Source: Ostreiculturibacter nitratireducens (GTDB lineage Bacteria > Pseudomonadota > Alphaproteobacteria > Rhodobacterales > Rhodobacteraceae). Taken from it: a DNA stretch of 64,000 bases. Shown here in pieces: positions 44,371 to 52,428 of the stretch; position 1 is the stretch's first letter; the number at the start of each line of letters is the position of its first letter. The notes below the pieces were generated by a model. That model did not search any database. It was not told where the DNA came from and saw nothing but the letters and a program-made list of their open reading frames with translations. The stretch covers positions 868,001-932,000 of the forward strand of contig NZ_JAVQHL010000001.1 of the NCBI RefSeq assembly GCF_032670585.1. Reading direction: 5' to 3'. Made by a program: the position numbers and the translations under genes.

Positions 44371-44850
44371 TCAATGGGAGCCGATAAGTGCTTCGAAAGG
44401 CGGCGCGCCGAATCCCTTCACCGGCTTCGTGACGATGTAGGTGAAGTAGCGGGCAAGACCGATGCGCGCGTCCAGCATCTCGTCGATCAGCCGTTGGTAG
44501 GCGTCGATGTCGCGGGTGACGATCTGCAACAGGTAGTCATAGCCGCCGCCGAGTGCCCAGCAGGCCACTATCTCGTCATAGCTCCTCACCGCATCCTCGA
44601 AAGAGCGGAAGCTAGCCGATGTGTGGTCGGCCAATTCGGCCGCGACGAAAACGGTTACATGGGGGCCGAGTTTCTTCAGGCTGATCTCGGCCCGGTATCC
44701 CTCGATCAGACCTGCCTTTTCCAGTTTCTTCAGGCGATCCCAGCAGGGAGTGGGCGACAGCCCGATCCGCTCGGCGAGCGCGGCCTTGGTGATCCGCCCG
44801 TCGGTGGAGAGGACACGCAGGATCTGGATATCGCGCTCGTCGAGTTTCAT
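44371..44850 (-). CDS. AsnC/Lrp-family regulator (DoeX-like)
   Basis: 159 aa. N-terminal HTH (about 1-60; LDERDIQILRVLSTDGRI, LAERIGLSPTPCWDRL) and a C-terminal RAM ligand domain. AsnC-type DoeX regulates ectoine catabolism in several proteobacteria, responding to pathway intermediates such as acetyl-diaminobutyrate. It starts three bases after the M24 hydrolase; a 115-bp gap to the dehydrogenase gene downstream could hold a separate promoter. Confidence 0.9.
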   Translation of the reverse strand: MKLDERDIQILRVLSTDGRITKAALAERIGLSPTPCWDRLKKLEKAGLIEGYRAEISLKKLGPHVTVFVAAELADHTSASFRSFEDAVRSYDEIVACWALGGGYDYLLQIVTRDIDAYQRLIDEMLDARIGLARYFTYIVTKPVKGFGAPPFEALIGSH

Positions 44851-44853
44851 CGG

Positions 44854-45999
44854 TCAGAGCACCGTCGGCCCCATCGGCGCCTTTGTCAGAAGTTCCGGCC
44901 CGTCGGGACCCAGAAGCGCGCAGTTCGAAACGAAGTAGTCGCCGCGCCCGGTCTCGGTGAACCACGAAAGCAGATGGAAGCTCATGCCTTCCTTGATCTC
45001 GAGATCGCTGTCGTGCCGCAGGCCTGTGACCTTGTTCCCGCCCGTCCAGGACGGCGGGAAGCCGATGCCGACCAGATATCCACAATGGTGGCGGCGGTAG
45101 TGAGGCATTCCGGCGGCGTCCACGACCGCCTGCCAATCCGCGTATACGTCGCGCGCACGCCGACCGGGGCGGAGCCCGTTCAGGCTCGCCTCAAAGGCGC
45201 GCTTCGATATCTCGGCCATCTCGGCATCCTCGTCGCGGATGTGGCCGAGATGAATGAGCCGCCCCATTGGCGCATGGTAGCGCGAGACGCAGCCCGCGAG
45301 CTCCAGCATGACTCGCCCGCCGTTGCGGTAGATGCCGTCGCCCCAGGTCGTGTGCTCCTCGGCAATGCGGTGGTCGGGACGGATGAAAGGGCCGAAGCCG
45401 GGCGGGTTGGAGCCCGCGCGGATCATCGCGGCGGTGCATTCGGCGACGACGTCCACCTCCCGCGCACCGTCATGGATGGCGGCGATTGCGGCAAGGGTCC
45501 CCGCGTCCGAGGCCCTGGCGGCCGCGCGCATGAGCACCTGTTCCTCGGGCGACTTCACGAGGCGCAGCGCGTCGGTCAGATCCGTGATATCGGCCCATTC
45601 GGCCGCCCCGGTCGCGGTGGAAAGCTCCCTGCCGGCAGCGAAGGTGAGACCCGAGGAGGCCGTTTCGAGCCCGACACGCCTGCCCGCCAGGTCGCCAAGT
45701 TCCTTCGCCAGATGGCTTGCTGCCGTGACGCTGTCGGTATGGCCCGAAAAGCGGGCGTTGCGCACCTGGTTTTCGATCGTCACGCGTTCCATCTGCCGGG
45801 TAACGAGCACCATTTCCCCGTCAGCTGGCACGATCAGGTGATGCGGCGCGAAGTAGCCCCAGTGGTCGAGGCCGGTCAGGTAGAAGACGCTTTCTGGCGC
45901 GGAGAATACCGCGAGATCCAGGTCGCGGGCGGCCATTTCCCGGCGCACGGCCGAGACGCGGCGGGCAAGTTCCTCATCGGAGAAGGGATTTCTGAACAT
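44854..45999 (-). CDS. M24-family pseudo-metallohydrolase, EutD/DoeA paralogue
   Basis: 381 aa, creatinase/aminopeptidase-P fold (N-domain about 1-145, pita-bread domain 150-375). The positions that normally hold the metal-binding Asp and His are altered: MLELAGCVSRYHAP (E233, H242) and GYLVGIGFPPSW lack the usual DxG, D and GHGIG. The same altered pattern occurs in the DoeA-like protein at 51239, so both belong to the metal-less ectoine-hydrolase type. Context (after eutC, before asnC) equals eutD. Which of the two opens ectoine and which serves another substrate is not visible. Confidence 0.8.
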   Translation of the reverse strand: MFRNPFSDEELARRVSAVRREMAARDLDLAVFSAPESVFYLTGLDHWGYFAPHHLIVPADGEMVLVTRQMERVTIENQVRNARFSGHTDSVTAASHLAKELGDLAGRRVGLETASSGLTFAAGRELSTATGAAEWADITDLTDALRLVKSPEEQVLMRAAARASDAGTLAAIAAIHDGAREVDVVAECTAAMIRAGSNPPGFGPFIRPDHRIAEEHTTWGDGIYRNGGRVMLELAGCVSRYHAPMGRLIHLGHIRDEDAEMAEISKRAFEASLNGLRPGRRARDVYADWQAVVDAAGMPHYRRHHCGYLVGIGFPPSWTGGNKVTGLRHDSDLEIKEGMSFHLLSWFTETGRGDYFVSNCALLGPDGPELLTKAPMGPTVL

Positions 46000-46002
46000 C
46001 TG

Positions 46003-46989
46003 TCATGCCTGGATGATCGTCCCCGCTTTTCCGAACCGGGCGCGGACATGGGTGGCGATGGCGGTATCCTGAACGCCGGTCCCGGTCAGGTCGCAAATCG
46101 TGATGTCTTCGGGCGACTTCCGCCCGGGCTTCCGGCCGATGATGACCTCGCCGAGTTCGGCAGGGGTGTCCTTCGTCCACACGCCAGCGGCAAGTGCGGC
46201 TTCAAGCTCTCCGGAAACCTCGCACTGGCTTACGCGGTCGCAGACATAGGCGTCGACCGCCATGAGGGCCGCGGGCTCGATCTCGTTCTTTCCGGCCTGA
46301 TCAGATCCCATCGCGGTGATGTGCAGGCCGGGGTGGAGCCATGCCGCCTTGATGAGCGGCTCCCGCGCGGGTGTCGTCGTCACGACGAGCTGGCTTTCGG
46401 ACACGAGAGCGGCCGGGTCCGCGACCGCCTCGGCTTCGATCCCGAGCGACCCGGCCAGATCGGCGGCGCAGGCGCGGGCCTTCTCCATGTCCCGGCCATG
46501 CACGAGCACACGAGTGAACGGGCGCACGAGATGCGCGGCCTGCATCTGCAGCCGCGCCTGAACGCCGGTGCCGATCACGCCTGCCGTCTCGACCTTTTCC
46601 GACGCCAGGTGGCGTGCGGCGACCGCGCCCGCTGCGGCGGTGCGAATATCGGTCAGGTAGCCGTTGTCGAGGAAGAGCGATTCCACGAGGCCGGTCTTGG
46701 CCGAGAAGAGGATCATCAGGCCGTTGAGGCTCGGCAGGCCGATCTTCGGGTTGTCGAAGAAGCCGGGGCTGACCTTGATCGCGAAGCCGTCGAAGCCGGG
46801 GATGTAGGCGGTCTTCACGTCGACCTCGCCGTTCACCTCGTGCAGATCCATCGACATGATCGGCGGCATGACGACGCCGCCCTTGGCGAGCGCCGCGAAG
46901 GCGGCTTCGATCACGTCGACCGTCGTGAGGTCGAGATGGACGATCTCCCGCAGTTCCGCCTCGGTGACGATCTGGATGTCATGCGCCAT
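46003..46989 (-). CDS. eutC: Ectoine utilization protein EutC (ornithine cyclodeaminase family)
   Basis: 328 aa. Ornithine-cyclodeaminase/mu-crystallin fold with an NAD-binding centre (TAGVIGTGVQARLQM) and FSAKTGLVESLFLDNGYLTDIRTAAAGA. In ectoine gene clusters EutC acts with EutA and EutB, probably in 5-hydroxyectoine conversion. Its start overlaps the eutB 3' end by 11 bp. Confidence 0.9.
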   Translation of the reverse strand: MAHDIQIVTEAELREIVHLDLTTVDVIEAAFAALAKGGVVMPPIMSMDLHEVNGEVDVKTAYIPGFDGFAIKVSPGFFDNPKIGLPSLNGLMILFSAKTGLVESLFLDNGYLTDIRTAAAGAVAARHLASEKVETAGVIGTGVQARLQMQAAHLVRPFTRVLVHGRDMEKARACAADLAGSLGIEAEAVADPAALVSESQLVVTTTPAREPLIKAAWLHPGLHITAMGSDQAGKNEIEPAALMAVDAYVCDRVSQCEVSGELEAALAAGVWTKDTPAELGEVIIGRKPGRKSPEDITICDLTGTGVQDTAIATHVRARFGKAGTIIQA

Positions 46990-47983
46990 AAGCCTTGCCT
47001 TTCACCATGAGGTCGCCGACCTGCACATCCTCGCCCGCCATGATCTTGTTGAAGGTGCCCATGTCTAGGTTGCGACCCGTGACGATCGTGCCCACGGGTC
47101 CGTCGGACGCGACCTTGCCCGCCAGCACCGCAGCAAGCCCCACGACCGAGGCGCCTTCGGCCACGATCCGGTCCTCGTAATAGAGGACCTGCATTGCGTG
47201 GCGGATTTCTTCCTCGGTCACCAGCACGACGTCGTCGAGGTTGTCACGGCAAAGCGGGAACGAAAGCCGGTTCTCCAACCCGATACCTCCGCCGAGGCTG
47301 TCGGCGAGCGAAGCAAATTCCGGAACCTCGACGGGATGGCCCGCGCGGATCGATTCGTACATCGCCGCGCCGCGGTCCATCGTGATGCCGATGACCCGGA
47401 TCTTCGGGTTGATCGACTTGGCCGCGACCGAAACCCCCGCGGCAAGCCCGCCGCCCGACAGGGGCACGAGGATCGTCTTCAGGTCAGGCCGCGCCTCGAG
47501 CATCTCGAAGCCGATCGTCCCCTGCCCTGCAATCACCTTCGGATCGTCGAAGGGCGAGATCTCGACCAGCCCCTCGGCCTCGCACAGGCGCTGGCTTTCG
47601 TACATCGCCTCATCCTGCGTCGTGCCGATGATGCGGACGTCGGCACCAAGCGCGCGGATGCCGTCGACCTTGGCCTGAGGCACCAGTCTCGACATGCAGA
47701 TCACGGCCTTCATCCCACGCCTGGCCGCCGCGTATGCGACGCCACGGCCGTGGTTTCCGGTCGAACAGCACGTAACGCCACCGACCGTGTCCGGCAGCGT
47801 CATGACCGCGTTCACCGCGCCACGCAGCTTGAAGGCGCCGATCGGTTGCATGTTCTCGAGCTTCAGCAGGAAGTCCTGCCCCACGGCCCTCGTCATGAAT
47901 GGCGAGGGAACGAAGGGCGTCGCGTCCGCCACGCCCCGGATGACCCGCCTTGCGGCGAGTATGTCGGCCAGCGCGAAGTCCAT
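46979..47983 (-). CDS. eutB: Hydroxyectoine utilization dehydratase EutB
   Basis: 334 aa, fold-type II PLP enzyme of the threonine-dehydratase family. The PLP lysine lies in GAFKLRGAVNA; the phosphate loop is SGGGLAAG. In ectoine clusters it is linked to hydroxyectoine use. Starts at the base after the ehuA stop. The window shows no eutA. Confidence 0.92.
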   Translation of the reverse strand: MDFALADILAARRVIRGVADATPFVPSPFMTRAVGQDFLLKLENMQPIGAFKLRGAVNAVMTLPDTVGGVTCCSTGNHGRGVAYAAARRGMKAVICMSRLVPQAKVDGIRALGADVRIIGTTQDEAMYESQRLCEAEGLVEISPFDDPKVIAGQGTIGFEMLEARPDLKTILVPLSGGGLAAGVSVAAKSINPKIRVIGITMDRGAAMYESIRAGHPVEVPEFASLADSLGGGIGLENRLSFPLCRDNLDDVVLVTEEEIRHAMQVLYYEDRIVAEGASVVGLAAVLAGKVASDGPVGTIVTGRNLDMGTFNKIMAGEDVQVGDLMVKGKAYGA

Positions 47984-48799
47984 TCAGTCCGCTTCCTTGA
48001 CGGCTGAGAGGAACTGCTTCGTGCGGTCCCGACGCGGATTTCCGAACAACTCCTCGGGCGGACCCTGCTCCTCGATCCTGCCACCGTAGAAGAAACAGAT
48101 CCGGTCGGAGATGTCGCGCGCGAAGCCCATCTGGTGGGTGACCATCAGCATGGTCAGGTTGTGCTCGGACACGAGCTTGCGGATGACGTTGGTCACCTCG
48201 CCGATCACCTCGGGGTCGAGCGCGGACGTGACCTCGTCGAAGAGCATGACCTTCGGCCGCATCGCGAGCGCCCGGGCGATCGCCACCCGCTGCTGCTGGC
48301 CGCCCGAAAGCCGCGAAGGATGCTGGTCCTTCTTGTCGATCATGCCGACCATTTCCAGCAACTCCTCGGACCGCTCGCGCGCATCCTGCTTCGACATGCC
48401 GAGCACCTGGACCGGCCCCTCCATGCAGTTCTGAAGCGCCGTCATGTGCGGAAACAGGTTGAAGTGCTGGAAGCACATCCCGATCGAGGACCGCGCCTTG
48501 CGCAGGTATTTCGGATCCGCCGGCACCAGCACGCCGTTCTTCGGCATGTGGGTCAGCGGTTTGCCATCCACGTAGATCACGCCGCCGTTGATCGTCTCGA
48601 GCGTCATCAGCATTCGGAGGACGGTCGTCTTGCCCGAGCCCGACGGGCCGATGATCGTCACCATCTCGCCCTCGGCCACGTCGAGATTGAGGTTGTCGAG
48701 CACCGTCAGAGCACCGTAGCGCTTGGTGACGTTCATGAACCGCACCATGGGCACGTCCGGCCCGGTCAGCTCCAGCGGATACTGCGAGGTGTTTTCCAT
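47984..48799 (-). CDS. ehuA: Ectoine/hydroxyectoine ABC transporter ATP-binding protein EhuA
   Basis: 271 aa, polar-amino-acid type ATPase. Walker A GPSGSGKTT, signature LSGGQQQRVAIARA, Walker B VMLFDEVTSALD. One-base overlap with the ehuD stop (TGATG). Assigned as EhuA from the ehuBCDA-eutBC gene order. Confidence 0.9.
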   Translation of the reverse strand: MENTSQYPLELTGPDVPMVRFMNVTKRYGALTVLDNLNLDVAEGEMVTIIGPSGSGKTTVLRMLMTLETINGGVIYVDGKPLTHMPKNGVLVPADPKYLRKARSSIGMCFQHFNLFPHMTALQNCMEGPVQVLGMSKQDARERSEELLEMVGMIDKKDQHPSRLSGGQQQRVAIARALAMRPKVMLFDEVTSALDPEVIGEVTNVIRKLVSEHNLTMLMVTHQMGFARDISDRICFFYGGRIEEQGPPEELFGNPRRDRTKQFLSAVKEAD

Positions 48800-49464
48800 C
48801 AGCTCATTCCCAGTTTGCGGCGGACCCAGGCCTCAAACGCACGGATGACTCCGGCAGAGGGCAGAGAGATCATCAGGAAGATCACGCCGACGATCGTATA
48901 GGGTTCCAGGTAACGGTAGTTCTGCCCGCCAATCGCGTTCGCGGCGTGCATCAGTTCCGCGACGCCGATCACGGAGAGCATCGGCGTGTCCTTGAAGATG
49001 CCGACAAGGTAATTGCCCATGCCAGCGACAGAGGGCGGCAGCGCCTGCGGGATGATGATACGGAAATAGGTCTGGATCGGCGTCATGTTGAGCGCGGTAC
49101 AGGCCTCCCACTGGCCCTTCGCCACGGACTCGATGCCGCCCCTGTAGACTTCCGAAAGGTAGGAGGCGTAGTGGAGCCCGATCGCGATCATCCCCGCGAC
49201 CCAGGGGCTCAGGTTGAGCCCGTACTGCGGCCCGACGTAGTAGACGAAGAATATCTGGAGAACGAGGGGCGTCGAGCGAATGAACTCGACCGCCTCGCGC
49301 ACGACAAGCGTCACCGCGCGGTAGGGCGTGCGCTGCGCGAGCGCCAGAACGAGCCCGAGGAGTACGGCGATCGCGTATCCGATACCCGCCGCCATCAGCG
49401 TGTTCAGTGTCGCCCAGAGCATCCTGGGCATGATTTCGAAGGTGAATTCCCAGTTCCACTGCAT
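48799..49464 (-). CDS. ehuD: Ectoine/hydroxyectoine ABC transporter permease EhuD
   Basis: 221 aa, HisM-type permease, about five helices. Conserved FIRSTPLVLQIFFVYY and the EAA loop around EACTALNMTPIQTYFRIIIPQA. Second permease of the importer. Confidence 0.9.
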   Translation of the reverse strand: MQWNWEFTFEIMPRMLWATLNTLMAAGIGYAIAVLLGLVLALAQRTPYRAVTLVVREAVEFIRSTPLVLQIFFVYYVGPQYGLNLSPWVAGMIAIGLHYASYLSEVYRGGIESVAKGQWEACTALNMTPIQTYFRIIIPQALPPSVAGMGNYLVGIFKDTPMLSVIGVAELMHAANAIGGQNYRYLEPYTIVGVIFLMISLPSAGVIRAFEAWVRRKLGMS

Positions 49465-49467
49465 GGC

Positions 49468-50133
49468 TCAGGCCCTCCCCAAGCGGCGCGCCATGACCCG
49501 TTCGAGCCAGCGCATGAAGGGCGTGATGATGAACCGCGCAAAGACATAGTAGATGATGAGCGCCGTGCCGAAGGCCTGTGCCGAGAGGTATGTCGAGCCG
49601 TTGATCTGGCGGGCCTCGAACATCAGGTCCGCAACGGCGATGAGCGCGACAAGCGCGGTGCCCTTCAGAAGCTCGATGATGAGGTTGCCCCAGGGCGGCA
49701 GCATCGCGACGAAGGCTTGCGGCAGGATGATCCGGCGCATCTGGGCGGCCGGCGACATGGAGAGAGCATAGGACGCCTCCCACTGGCCCTTCGGAACCGA
49801 CTGGATCGCTCCACGTACCAATTCCGCACCGTAGGCACCAAGGTTGAGGCCGACGGCGACGAAGCCCGTCGTGAACTTGTCGAACGTCAGTCCGAACAGC
49901 GGCAGCACATAGAACAGCCAGAAAAGCTGAACCAGAAGGGAGGTTCCGCGGAAGAATTCGATATAGACAACCGCGATTCCCTTCGCGATCGGGTTTTCGG
50001 ACAGCTTCATCAGCCCCATGGCCAGGGCCATGAGGACCGCCACGACAGCCGCGAGCAGGAATTGAGCCGCCGTGATAAGGGCCCCGTCGACATAGCGGCC
50101 ACCGTATTCGGCCAGAAACTCCGGATAGGACAT
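49468..50133 (-). CDS. ehuC: Ectoine/hydroxyectoine ABC transporter permease EhuC
   Basis: 221 aa, HisQ-type permease, about five helices. YIEFFRGTSLLVQLFWLFYV and EAA loop ASYALSMSPAAQMRRIILPQA. Separated from ehuB by a stable hairpin and from ehuD by three bases. Confidence 0.9.
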   Translation of the reverse strand: MSYPEFLAEYGGRYVDGALITAAQFLLAAVVAVLMALAMGLMKLSENPIAKGIAVVYIEFFRGTSLLVQLFWLFYVLPLFGLTFDKFTTGFVAVGLNLGAYGAELVRGAIQSVPKGQWEASYALSMSPAAQMRRIILPQAFVAMLPPWGNLIIELLKGTALVALIAVADLMFEARQINGSTYLSAQAFGTALIIYYVFARFIITPFMRWLERVMARRLGRA

Positions 50134-50160
50134 GACCGCTCCGTTCTCTTGAGACGGCGT

Positions 50161-50185
50161 GACGGGCCCGGATTAGGGGCCCGTC
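50161..50185 (-). terminator. Hairpin between ehuB and ehuC
   Basis: GACGGGCCC (50161-50169) and GGGCCCGTC (50177-50185) form a perfect 9-bp stem with a 7-nt loop. No T-run. Same layout as the hairpin after the sugar-binding-protein gene: probably lets the binding protein be made in excess. Confidence 0.65.
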
Positions 50186-50207
50186 GGGATTTCAGATCAG
50201 CTGAGGA

Positions 50208-51053
50208 TCAGCGGTTCTGGCAGACCCATTCGGTCGGTTCGTCGCCCGGAAGGACCTTTTCGTCGTAGCCGTATTCCGCGACCGCCGCGAGCATCTCGGG
50301 CGAGCCGAGGTATTCCGCCTGCGCCTTGTTGAACGCCTCGACGAAGTCGGCGTCATCGTGGCGGAAGCCGATGCCAACCCAGTTCTGGGTCCACTCAGGC
50401 AGCGCGCCGGGATCGGTCACTTCGATTTCCCCGCCCGAGCCCTTCGCGAGTTCCTGAGCGGTGAAGAAGGTCACGGCCCCAGCGGCCGCACGACCCGCCT
50501 TGACGGCAGCAAGGATCTCCGTCGGTCCGGGCACCTGCATGATCTGGCTTTCCGGCACGCCTTCCTTCAACGCGGCCTCGACCGTGTTGAAGCCCGCGCC
50601 CGTCACCATGGTCGCGTTCTTTTCGACGAAGTCCTTGTACGTGCTGATGCCCTCGGGGTTTCCCGCCTGGACGATGAACGCGTCGGACACCTTCGCCATC
50701 GGCTCGGAGAAGGTCACGTTCTCGCAGCGGCTGCCGAGAATGTACATGCCGCCGGTAATCACGTCGAAGCGATTCGCCTGAAGGCCGGGGATCAGCCCGC
50801 CCCAATCCGTCACGACCGGCTCGATGTTCTCGTAGCCCATCTTGCCCAGCACCCCGAGCACGTAGGCGTTCACGAAACCCAGCGGGGCATTGTTTTCGCC
50901 CGGATAAGCCCACGGAACCTCGTTGGCAAAGCCGATCCGGATCGACTCCCCGGCGTTGATGCGGTCCATCAAAGGACCGGCAATCGCCGCAACCGTCGAC
51001 GCACCAAGCGCGATTCCTGCGGCAATCGTCGTCAGTATCGTTGATTTTTTCAT
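50208..51053 (-). CDS. ehuB: Ectoine/hydroxyectoine-binding protein EhuB
   Basis: 281 aa, family 3 periplasmic binding protein. GGGAGAACGGC precedes the ATG; signal peptide to about residue 25 (VAAIA). GFANEVPWAYPG and FVNAYVLGVLGKMGY, then WGGLIPGLQANRFDVITGGMY are EhuB-like. Three cysteines or so, including CENV and VCQN near the C-terminus, may form a disulfide. First gene of the long minus-strand ectoine operon; a TTGTGCACAT operator overlaps its probable promoter. Confidence 0.9.
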   Translation of the reverse strand: MKKSTILTTIAAGIALGASTVAAIAGPLMDRINAGESIRIGFANEVPWAYPGENNAPLGFVNAYVLGVLGKMGYENIEPVVTDWGGLIPGLQANRFDVITGGMYILGSRCENVTFSEPMAKVSDAFIVQAGNPEGISTYKDFVEKNATMVTGAGFNTVEAALKEGVPESQIMQVPGPTEILAAVKAGRAAAGAVTFFTAQELAKGSGGEIEVTDPGALPEWTQNWVGIGFRHDDADFVEAFNKAQAEYLGSPEMLAAVAEYGYDEKVLPGDEPTEWVCQNR

Positions 51054-51103
51054 GCCGTTCTCCCTGTTGAAAACCCCCGACCGGCAGAGTCGAGAATACA
51101 TTG

Positions 51104-51139
51104 TTGTGCACATCATCGCGCAGCATTGTATCCTGTCAA
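51104..51139 (-). promoter_or_regulatory. ehuB promoter with overlapping TTGTGCACAT palindrome
   Basis: On the minus strand TTGACA (51139-51134) is followed after 17 bp by ATGATG (51116-51111). The palindrome TTGTGCACAT (51104-51113, plus-strand reading) overlaps the -10 position, the classic place for a repressor. Hexamers judged by eye; -10 is weak. Confidence 0.5.
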
Positions 51140-51207
51140 GACAGAACCGCGATTTTGCTTGCGCTATCAGCTAATTATCTTGCCAAGATTTCGAATCCCT
51201 CCTAGCG

Positions 51208-51217
51208 TTGTGCACAA
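51208..51217. promoter_or_regulatory. TTGTGCACAA palindrome upstream of the DoeA-like gene
   Basis: Perfect 10-bp palindrome TTGTGCACAA, 21 bp before the DoeA-like ATG. It recurs with one mismatch at 51104-51113, 104 bp away (about ten helical turns), near the ehuB promoter. Likely operator pair for the GntR/FCD or AsnC regulator of this locus. Confidence 0.6.
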
Positions 51218-51238
51218 ATCAGCCACACGCAGGTTTTC

Positions 51239-52423
51239 ATGCCAATCGAACACGCTCCCTTCAGCGCATCCGAATACGCCCGCCGCCTCGCAAAGACACG
51301 CAAGGCCATGGAAAAGGCGGGAATCGACGTGCTTTTCGCCACCGACCCCTCCAACCAGGCGTGGCTCACAGGCTATGACGGCTGGTCGTTCTACGTCCAC
51401 CAGGGCGTGATTCTGCCGATGGACGGCGACCCCGTCTGGTGGGGCCGCTACCAGGACGCGAACGGCGCGCTACGCACCGTCTGGATGGATGACGACAAGG
51501 TCATCGGCTACGCGGACACCTATATCCAGTCCACGACCAGCCACCCGATGGAAGACCTCGCCAAGCGTCTGACCGACATGGGATTCGCCAAGGCCCGTAT
51601 CGGCGTCGAGATGGAGAACTACTACTACTCTGCCAAGGCCCATGCCGTCCTCGCCGCCGAACTGCCGAACGCGACGCTGGTCGATGTGACCGCGCTGGTG
51701 AACTGGCAGCGGATGGTGAAGTCGGAGGAGGAACTCTCCTTCATGCGCAAGGCCGCGAAGATCTCTGAAAAGATCGTCAGTGTCGGCATCGAGCTGGCCC
51801 GCCCGGGCCTGCGCAAGAACGAACTCGTGGCCGAGATCAGCCGCGCCGGCATCATTGGCGTGGATGACGCCTGGGGAGACTATCCGGCTATCGTTCCGCT
51901 GACGCCCTCGGGCATCGACGCGACCGCCCCCCACCTGACCTGGAACGGCGAGGAGATGAAATCCGGGGAAGCGACCTTCTTCGAGCTTTCCGGCTGCTAT
52001 CGCCGCTACCACGCGCCGCTGTGCCGGACCGTGCACCTTGGCAAGCCACCGCAGGACATGATCGACGCCGCCAAGGCGCTGACCGCGGGACTCGAGGCCG
52101 GCCTCGAAGCCGCACGCGCGGGCAACCGGACCTGTGACGTGGCGAACGCACTGGGAGCCGAGCTCGAGAAGATCGGCATCAAGCGCTCCGCCCGCTGCGG
52201 CTACCCGATCGGTCTGAGCTACCCGCCGGACTGGGGCGAGCGCACCGCCTCGTTCCGCTCGAGCGACGAAACCGTGCTCGAGCCCGGCATGACCTTCCAC
52301 TTCATGCCCGGCCTGTGGCTGACGGACTGGGGACTTGAGACCACCGAGTCGATCCTGATCAAGGAAAGCGGTCCGGCCGAGCCCTTCTGCAATATCGAGC
52401 GCAAGCTCTTCGTGAAGGACTGA
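51239..52423 (+). CDS. doeA: Ectoine hydrolase DoeA (M24 family, metal-less type)
   Basis: 394 aa. WLTGYDGWSFYVHQG at 42-56 is the mark of DoeA-type proteins. The pita-bread domain again lacks normal metal ligands: FFELSGCYRRYHAP (E249, H258) and GYPIGLSYPPDW. Ectoine hydrolases open the ectoine ring to N-acetyl-diaminobutyrate. It begins the plus-strand operon with an M20 deacetylase, opposite ehuB. A second protein of this type is at 44854. Confidence 0.87.
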   Translation: MPIEHAPFSASEYARRLAKTRKAMEKAGIDVLFATDPSNQAWLTGYDGWSFYVHQGVILPMDGDPVWWGRYQDANGALRTVWMDDDKVIGYADTYIQSTTSHPMEDLAKRLTDMGFAKARIGVEMENYYYSAKAHAVLAAELPNATLVDVTALVNWQRMVKSEEELSFMRKAAKISEKIVSVGIELARPGLRKNELVAEISRAGIIGVDDAWGDYPAIVPLTPSGIDATAPHLTWNGEEMKSGEATFFELSGCYRRYHAPLCRTVHLGKPPQDMIDAAKALTAGLEAGLEAARAGNRTCDVANALGAELEKIGIKRSARCGYPIGLSYPPDWGERTASFRSSDETVLEPGMTFHFMPGLWLTDWGLETTESILIKESGPAEPFCNIERKLFVKD

Positions 52424-52428
52424 CGGAA

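Noticed and set aside
44374..47010. 878-codon plus-strand open frame across the ectoine genes
   Set aside because: Antisense to asnC, the M24 hydrolase and eutC, which have clear motifs and coupled starts. Long antisense frames are expected in high-GC DNA.
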